In this document: in pieces, positions 38,915 to 44,343 of the stretch
Layout of the letters: every line of letters begins with the position of its first letter
How positions within the stretch are numbered: the stretch's first letter is position 1
Assembly: GCA_001247695.2 (NCBI GenBank)
Contig: LGRX02035206.1
Coordinates: forward strand, 1-44,343
Origin: Cymbomonas tetramitiformis
Taxonomy: Eukaryota; Chlorophyta; Pyramimonadophyceae; Pyramimonadales; Pyramimonadaceae
DNA: 44,343 nt
Direction: 5' to 3'
The notes under the pieces: model-generated
The model's database searches: none
Seen by the model: only the letters and a program-made list of their open reading frames with translations
Told to the model about the DNA's origin: nothing
Program-made: the position numbers and the translations under genes

Positions 38915-41458
38915 CTACTCGGGGTCAAAGATTAGAGGAGCACCGTCACCACATTGATCACCGCAGCAGCCCGCAGCACTGCCCTCCAGCGGGTCAGGCG
39001 GCAGTAGCACTGCCGCAGCACCCAGGGAGTGCAGCACCGCATCCAGTGTGACGGGGTCCAGCTCGGAGATACCAGAGTAGATGCACAAGTCCCCCCTGCA
39101 CAGCACAGGCTGCGGAGCAGCCTGACCCGATACCTGCACAGATCCGACGTCATTGGCCGCCGTGTAGGCGGCGGTCCCCACTCCCATGATAGAAATCAAG
39201 AGAATAAAGGAGAGCATAAAAGGCATTCCCCACAAGCCAGCGTGGGCAGGGAATCCCCACGGAGGCTTTCCACAGCCGTAGCTGCGGGGAGCACCGGCAT
39301 GCCAGTCACCCAGAGCACCACCAGAGCTAGGTGCCTGGGTCGCAGGTGTAGATGAGAGATTTGCCGAGACGTCTGAAGCCCGTGGCTTTACCGTGAATGT
39401 GCCGTCGGCAAGGTCTTCATAGTCGTCGGTGTTGTAACCCGTGAGGTCAATGGGTTGGACGGCGGCGTGGTTGACAGTCTGAACGAACCCAGCAAATTCA
39501 CCGTCCGTGTCCGCCGTGGCGGTCAACTTCGCCGATTGCAGTAGCTCGGGTGCGGCATCCTTCCCCTGGAAGACAGGCATAGCAGGGGCCGGCACGGCGG
39601 ACGCCGATGCCGCCGCACCACCTGCCGGAACCTGCTCCTCCGGTGCGGCCACCGTTGCGGCGGACTCACACACCAGAGCCGAAGCCTCCTGTCCAATGTT
39701 GGCAGGAGGCGGGAAGGAGGCATGGGTGTAGTGCACCTGCGGATTGGCTGCGGAGTGAACCTCCGCAGCAAGATCGTCGAGTCGTTGGAGAATGGAGTCC
39801 CCCTCGGAAGTCGGCTGTTGCTCCACGGTGAACCCGTAGGCGGAGACGTCAATGCCGCCCACCGCACCCGCAGAAAGCACCGCAGGAGGCCCGTACGCAG
39901 CCGCAGCACGTGCGAAGGCTTCCGCTCCATCATCCGCAGCGTGCTGGAACACCGCACACATTGCCAGAGCGTGCACCCCGTCCGCATCCTCCTCGTCGAT
40001 AGGGATGCAGAATGCCGCCGCAGAGTTGGGCGGGTGCTGACGGCCACCCAACGGGCAGTCGCGGTAAAAGTGATAGTGCTCACCTTTGCCCGCCTTTTTG
40101 CATTTTCCGCAGAATGGCTTCGCCCGCTGCTCATCGCGGTCGAATCCCACTGGCGGGGCCTTGTGGGTGCCTACACGGAAACCCCGCGGATGTGGGGACT
40201 TCTGCTGTTGCTGCTTCTGCTGAACCCTCTCCCGCTGCTGCCGTACCACCGGAGCGGTCTCACCGTGCTGCCGCTGCACCAGCTCCTTCAGCTCCGTAAT
40301 CTTCTGCAGCAGCGAGTCATATTCGCTGCTGGACAGATGCGCGGAGATTCCGCCCGCACCAGAAGCCGCCTTGCCCCCATCCGTTTGCGCCCAAGACTGA
40401 TAAATTTCGACAACCAAGGAACGAAGAGAAGCAAGGGACACGTGGGACAGGTCAGCAGCCATGGGATAGCGGACCTTCACCGCCGCGTAAAACACGGGGT
40501 CGAGGCGGGTGTAGAGGGATAATTTTCGTGTTGCCTCGGTCGGAGTCCAGTCTGAAGTCCTGTTATCCCGCACCAAACGCTGCTCCTTAGCCAAAATCGG
40601 CTGCGGGTCAACGTTTGCGGGATAACGTAAGGCCGCATGCTCTTCCTGCTGCGATTCCCGCAGCGCCACCGGTACAGAGCCCTTGATGATGTCGACAAGA
40701 GCACGCCGTCCATCTCGGTCAGCCGAGGAGTCAGTGCCAGTCAGCCAGACATACGCGTTGCTGTGCTTCTCCACCACGAGAGCCAGAACGTCGTACAGCA
40801 GCCCATTAACCCTGCCGACTACGGGCACCAGAGGGTCCTCGAGGTCGAAGGCCCGCAGCTCCAAACCAGCAGACTGAAACTCTGTGCGCAGCTGCACCAC
40901 CAGGTCGGACAGGAGGCCAGAGTCGTCCGTACCGCGAAAATGGTGCTTCTTGTCGCCAAGAATATCCTCACGGATACTCTTGGCCCAAGCCCGATGCAAG
41001 CGCGCCTTGTAAATCTCGTCGACCAACTTGGACTGCTCCTGCAAATAACGTCTGACGGCCACGTCCGCGTCCACGTTCGATGCAGGGTTGGGAGTGGGAA
41101 CCACAGGTGTAGCAGCTGTTGGAGTGTTCCGCACCTCGTCGATGAGCCGTAAGGAGGCGTCTATATCGCTGTCCCTCGTGAGGGACTTCTTAGATCGTGT
41201 TGTCACACCCATTCTCAGATAAGCCTGAGGGGAGGCGGTACGCTGCAGCACGTTTGGGTAGCGCTGTGATGAAAACGAGACGTCACAAACACGGAGGGAA
41301 CAACCGAGCCATGCAAGCGAGGGGCAAAGGAGGATGTCGTCGAGGTCAAAGGTGCCAAGGCCACCAGCCCAAAATTCGGTAGCAAGCGTGATCAAAGCAT
41401 GCACAGAACCGAAAACGGACATTGCAACGAGTAATCCAAACCCAAGCCGGTACCCCAT
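38915..41458 (-). CDS. Gag-like protein with zinc-binding motif and C-terminal membrane segment
   Basis: The open frame is 847 codons. The likely start is the internal ATG at 41212 (MGVTTRSKKSLTRDSDIDAS), because the preceding 82 residues look like translated leader. Residues 140–365 are helical and Gag-like (SKLVDEIYKARLHRAWAKSI; DPVFYAAVKVRYPMAADLSH). A Gln/Arg-rich coiled-coil-like part follows (about 380–416). A variant zinc motif, C450-x2-C453-x7-H461-x-H463-x4-C468, differs from the usual CCHC knuckle. After a long Ala/Pro/acidic linker, residues about 743–764 form a clear hydrophobic helix (MPFMLSFILLISIMGV), followed by a Cys-containing tail (LCRGDLCIYSG; CCGDQCGDG). A membrane segment is unusual for Gag. 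The tail is preserved in the older copy at 37558–37618. Confidence 0.82.
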   Translation of the reverse strand: MGYRLGFGLLVAMSVFGSVHALITLATEFWAGGLGTFDLDDILLCPSLAWLGCSLRVCDVSFSSQRYPNVLQRTASPQAYLRMGVTTRSKKSLTRDSDIDASLRLIDEVRNTPTAATPVVPTPNPASNVDADVAVRRYLQEQSKLVDEIYKARLHRAWAKSIREDILGDKKHHFRGTDDSGLLSDLVVQLRTEFQSAGLELRAFDLEDPLVPVVGRVNGLLYDVLALVVEKHSNAYVWLTGTDSSADRDGRRALVDIIKGSVPVALRESQQEEHAALRYPANVDPQPILAKEQRLVRDNRTSDWTPTEATRKLSLYTRLDPVFYAAVKVRYPMAADLSHVSLASLRSLVVEIYQSWAQTDGGKAASGAGGISAHLSSSEYDSLLQKITELKELVQRQHGETAPVVRQQRERVQQKQQQQKSPHPRGFRVGTHKAPPVGFDRDEQRAKPFCGKCKKAGKGEHYHFYRDCPLGGRQHPPNSAAAFCIPIDEEDADGVHALAMCAVFQHAADDGAEAFARAAAAYGPPAVLSAGAVGGIDVSAYGFTVEQQPTSEGDSILQRLDDLAAEVHSAANPQVHYTHASFPPPANIGQEASALVCESAATVAAPEEQVPAGGAAASASAVPAPAMPVFQGKDAAPELLQSAKLTATADTDGEFAGFVQTVNHAAVQPIDLTGYNTDDYEDLADGTFTVKPRASDVSANLSSTPATQAPSSGGALGDWHAGAPRSYGCGKPPWGFPAHAGLWGMPFMLSFILLISIMGVGTAAYTAANDVGSVQVSGQAAPQPVLCRGDLCIYSGISELDPVTLDAVLHSLGAAAVLLPPDPLEGSAAGCCGDQCGDGAPLIFDPE

Positions 41459-41609
41459 AGCTGCGGCCCAAAGCTGCTTACCGTAAGCTGCTCATCTCAT
41501 AATTCACACAATACCCAAACGCGCAAACGCGCACCACCTCTCCGAGCGGCCCTTTAGCCAATCATGGCCAAAATAGCTAGTGGAATAAAGCGTGGATGGG
41601 GCCACGACC
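41459..41609 (-). other. Leader between 5' LTR and Gag ORF
   Basis: Untranslated leader of the element. With the later ATG at 41212 the leader would extend to 41213. I see no strong tRNA-primer match. Confidence 0.5.
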
Positions 41610-41872
41610 TACTGGAATATCCAAGTTCACAGATAATAGTGTGTGCTGTGAAACTGATATAGATAAACTCGTATAATAAATAAACCCTAAGCTAGATATA
41701 CCCCGAACGGTGACAGAGTCGGAACGGCTACGGTCCTAGCTACCTGTGACACCTTGGTGTGTCACAGTTCGGGCTTACGGTCAGTCACAGGTCCAGTGTT
41801 GGCTACCTAGTAATCTGTCATAGGGGCCTGCACCGGGACTCCCGGTCAGGGCTGCCTACACAGATTTCAGCA
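41610..41872 (-). repeat. 5' LTR of the Gag-only element
   Basis: 263 bp, same length as the 3' LTR with a single substitution. Followed by AAATG at 41873–41877, the right target-site duplication. An AATAAATAAA stretch in both LTRs (plus strand) has no assigned role. Confidence 0.92.
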
Positions 41873-41974
41873 AAATGATACCTTTTACGCCTGATTTCAT
41901 GAAATGTATTTTTTGGGGTTCATCCATGAACCCCAACGATTTTTTAATGTTTTTTTTATGAATTTCATGCCTTT

Positions 41975-42340
41975 TGGGAGTTTCGAAAATTTTCGGAATT
42001 TTGGTTAAAAAAACCTTAATTTTTTAAGAAGCGGCTTTGAAGGCGAGAGTGCAAAATTCGGGGGGCAAATTCAACTGTGATTTTTTTAATTTTGAATATA
42101 ATCGTGAGAAGAAGAAAAGTTGAAGCTCTTAAGAAACCGCTTTGAAGGCGATAATGCAAAATTCGGGGGGAGGGGGGGATATGCAATTGTGAATTTTTTA
42201 TTTTGAATATAATCGTGAGAAGAAGAAAAGCTGAACCTCTTAAGAAGCCGCTTTGAAGGTGAGAGTGCGGACTTAGCAGACTTAGAAGCTTCGGGAAGCG
42301 CTTCAAAGATCCTCTCAAAGCTCTTTGTTAAGGTTTCGCA
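41975..42340. repeat. Diverged repeat of about 120 bp per unit, 3 copies
   Basis: Three copies share AAGAA(G/A)C(C/G)GCTTTGAAGG(C/T)GA and two share AATATAATCGTGAGAAGAAG, at about 42026, 42130 and 42241. Open frames here are products of the repeat, not genes. Confidence 0.7.
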
Positions 42341-42370
42341 GAGTTTGCTTTAAATGCAATTGCGAGTTGC

Positions 42371-42475
42371 AAAGATTTTTGAAGCAAAGATCTTTGAAGC
42401 AAAGATCTTTGAAGCAAAGATCTTTGAAGCAAAGATCTTTGAAGCAAAGATCTTTGAAGCAAAGATCTTTGCGCA
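42371..42475. repeat. 15-bp tandem repeat AAAGATCTTTGAAGC
   Basis: Six consecutive units (the first with one mismatch) and a partial seventh. Each unit contains the 10-bp palindrome AAAGATCTTT, so the array is a string of small dyads. It reads as a five-residue peptide repeat on the minus strand only because 15 is divisible by three. Confidence 0.9.
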
Positions 42476-43440
42476 AAGACTTTTCAAACATCTTTAACAA
42501 GCAGATTTTAAAGCTTGCGCAAAGAGGTTTGTAACGCTCTTTAGACTTTGCGGTGTCGCAAAGTTTGCTTAAGCAATCCAGAGTTGGTGGTTCATGTTTG
42601 CGAAAAGATCTTTGAAGCAAAGATCTTTGCGCAAAGACTTTCTCAAACATCTTTAGCAAGCAGAATATTTAAAAGCTTGCGCAAAGATAACTGTAAAGCT
42701 CTTTAGACTTTGCGGTGTCGCAAAGTTCAATACTTTAAAAGCAAATAAGAGTTGGTGGATGCTTGAAGCGCAAAGATCTTTAAAGCAAAGATCTTTGCGT
42801 AAAGACATTCTCAAACATCTTCACCAAGCAGATTTAAAAGCTTGCGCAAAGATATTATTAAAGGTAAAGCTCTTTTTGACTTTGCGGTGTCGTATAGTTT
42901 GCTTAAGCAATTGAGAGTTGGTGGACGCAACTTGCGCAAAGTCATTCTTAAACATATTTAACAAGCAGAACTAAAAGCTTGTGGAAAGATGTTGGTATTA
43001 AAGCTCATTAGACTTTGTCGCAAAGTTTGCTTAGGCAATTGAGAGTTGGTGGAAGCTTGCGAAAAGATCTTTGAAGCAAAGATCTTTGCGCAAAGACTTT
43101 CTCAAACATCTTTAGCAAGCAGAATATTTAAAAGCTTGCGCAAAGGTGTCTGTGAAGAGTTTCTTTAGACTTTGCGGTGTCGCAAAGTTCAATACTTTAA
43201 AAGCAAATGAAAGTAAGTGGATCCAAGCTTGCGCAAAGATCTTTAAAGCAAAGATCTTTGCGTAAAGACATTCTCAAACATCTTCACTAAGCAGATTTAG
43301 AAGCTTGCGCAAAGATAATTGTAAAGCTCTTTTTGACTTCAAATGCGGTGTTGTATAGTTTGCTTAAGCAATTGAGTGGATGCTTGCGCAAAGACATTCT
43401 TAAACATATTTAACACTGAGATCTTTAACCTTTTAAACCT
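42471..43440. repeat. Satellite with ~160-bp monomers in ~460-bp higher-order units
   Basis: The anchor GACTTTGCGGTGTCGCAAAG or variants occurs near 42545, 42708, 42880, 43011, 43170 and 43335. Distinct words repeat every three monomers: GAAAAGATCTTTGAAGCAAA at 42602 and 43061, and GTTCAATACTTTAAAAGCAA at about 42726 and 43187. The sequence thus has a higher-order period of about 460 bp. Confidence 0.82.
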
Positions 43441-43487
43441 CTTGCAGATTTCCTTAGGACACTTCTTCAAGAACTGTCCTGAAACAG

Positions 43488-43985
43488 ATGTAAAAAGAGA
43501 TGAGTTTTTAAAAAGCGTTCATCGATGAACGCTTTTTAAAAAAACACTGCTAAAGAAACAGGTTTTTTTACCGGTTTAAAGAAAAGCGTTCATCGATGAA
43601 CTCTTTCTTTATTTTATTACTGAAACTTGAGTATTTTAAACTGTTTTTAAGAAAAGCGTCCATCGATGAACGCTTTCCTTGCTTTCCCTATTTTTTTTCC
43701 TTAGAAAAAAGCTGAATCACACAGAAATATCGCAGCTTTTGCAACTCCAAAGCGCAAAGTTTTAAGAAAAATACAAGGAAAACTAAGAAAAGCGCTCATC
43801 GATGGACGCTTTCTTAAAAACAGTTTAAAAAAACTCAAGCTTCAGCAACAAAATAAAGAAAGCGTTCATCGATGAACACTTTTCTTTAAACCGGTCAAAA
43901 CACTTGTTTCTTTAGCAGTGTTTTTTTTAAAAGCGTTCATCGATGAACTCTTTTCTAACCTTGTCTCTTTTCTACCTTTTTCAGC
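43488..43985. repeat. Foldback with GTTCATCGATGAAC palindromes
   Basis: Arms of about 175–195 bp at 43488–43680 and 43785–43985 are inverted copies (shared words AACACTGCTAAAGAAACA and its complement, ACCGGTTTAAAGAAAAG and its complement). Each arm holds three AAAGCG(T/C)(T/C)CATCGATG(A/G)AC boxes, near 43519, 43587, 43658 and 43795, 43862, 43933. Confidence 0.85.
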
Positions 43986-44194
43986 GCAGTTTTTTGGAGG
44001 CATGTTTGCTTGTTTCTTTTGACTTTAAATCTTTGCGCTTTTACCACACTTTTTCTAGCGCCGCAGTGAACAGGCACTCTCAACTTCGAAGCGGCTTCTC
44101 CGGAGCTTCAACAGTTCTTCTTTTCACGATTATATATATACATACAACCTTATATATATATATTTTTTTTAAATCCCTTTCCTCTCCCCCTTTT

Positions 44195-44343
44195 TCCCAG
44201 CTCCCCGCGGGCCTTCGTCCCGCAATTTTCCTCCCTTCCCCCTTTCTCCCGGCTCCCCGCGGGCCTTCGGCCCACCGAATCTTCCCCCTCCCTCACCCTT
44301 TATCCCAGCTCCCCAAGGGCCTTCGGCCCGCAATTTTCCCTCT
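44195..44343. repeat. GC-rich tandem repeat of 52–56 bp at the right edge
   Basis: Three copies of (A/G)GCTCCCC(G/A)(C/A)GGGCCTTCG start at about 44199, 44251 and 44307, separated by CT-rich spacers. The array runs off the window. Confidence 0.8.

Larger units (their letters stand above)
38333..41872 (-). mobile_element. Intact Gag-only LTR retrotransposon, 3.54 kb
   Basis: Two 263-bp LTRs flank one long ORF on the minus strand. There is no protease, RT, RNase H or integrase, so the element must borrow replication enzymes from another element. On its own coding strand each LTR begins TGCTGAAATC and ends ATTCCAGTA (TG…TA). A 5-bp duplication AAATG flanks the element. The sequence before the 3' LTR (CTGGGGTGGTG) is purine-rich and could prime plus-strand synthesis. 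Directly after the 5' LTR the strand reads GGTCGTGGCCCC, which does not start with the usual TGG, so the tRNA primer site is not clear. One LTR mismatch in 263 bp indicates a recent insertion. Confidence 0.9.

Noticed and set aside
39722..40522. Plus-strand 266-aa frame opposite the Gag-like ORF of the LTR element
   Set aside because: Shadow frame of the intact minus-strand Gag-like ORF; Leu/Arg-rich low-complexity translation with no start context or family.
42371..42475. CRISPR-like array
   Set aside because: 15-bp units are contiguous with no unique spacers; simple tandem repeat in a eukaryotic context.
42315..42659. Open frame encoding a repeated LCFKD peptide
   Set aside because: Product of the 15-bp tandem repeat, whose length is divisible by three; no other coding signal.

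Overview
This window looks like a stretch of nuclear genome from a unicellular eukaryote, most likely a microalga. The evidence is a multi-exon KH-domain gene with GT–AG introns, a Ty3/gypsy chromovirus, a Gag-only LTR retrotransposon, long foldback (inverted-repeat) elements, satellite DNA, and a small AT-rich virus-like gene cluster at the left edge. The algal assignment is inference: I see no lineage-diagnostic gene. I see no rRNA, tRNA or CRISPR array. Base composition changes abruptly between AT-rich virus-like or satellite blocks and GC-rich coding blocks, which fits a mosaic of insertions.

Layout. 1–2008 (+): three virus-like genes. They are a partial virion-surface-like protein cut by the window edge, a retropepsin-like aspartic protease with a DTGA motif, and a fibre-like protein whose reading frame carries on for 58 codons past a TAA. 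2049–2455: short palindromic repeats. 2411–8149 (-): a long Pro/Ser/Arg-rich Gag-like coding block with one CCHC zinc knuckle, broken by several frame changes and a stop. 8150–15800: mostly non-coding DNA dense in hairpins and foldback repeats, with a TGA-split gene at 11300–12127 and a short minus-strand ORF at 12199–12570. 15814–18430: a 2.6-kb element with inverted arms of about 585 bp and an internal tandem array of about 190 bp per unit. 18431–22528: no gene I can support. 22529–27227 (-): the KH-domain RNA-binding protein gene, with a minisatellite in one intron. 27230–29718: no supported gene, one pentanucleotide microsatellite. 29719–30923 (-): a methyltransferase-like NPPF protein joined to a Cys-rich ORF through a slippery A7 run. 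31177–32298: a 1.1-kb foldback element.

33401–36960 (-): a 5'-truncated Ty3/gypsy chromovirus pol (protease remnant, RT, RNase H, integrase, chromodomain) with frameshifts and one 78-nt GT–AG intron-like insert in the integrase region. It is abutted at 36964 by an old LTR fragment. 38333–41872 (-): a young, complete LTR element of the same family as that fragment. Its two 263-bp LTRs differ at one position, it is flanked by a 5-bp target duplication, and it carries one 847-aa Gag-like ORF with a C-terminal membrane segment and no polymerase. It sits inside the second unit of a 388-bp tandem repeat, so the neighbouring unit shows the site without the insert. 41873–44343: AT-rich satellite DNA with higher-order repeats, a foldback array of GTTCATCGATGAAC palindromes, and a GC-rich tandem repeat running off the right edge.

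The parts do not form one pathway. They record successive insertions: virus-like DNA, two LTR-retrotransposon lineages and foldback elements around one host gene. The many small frame breaks may be true decay, or may be homopolymer errors in a long-read assembly; sequence alone cannot separate these.
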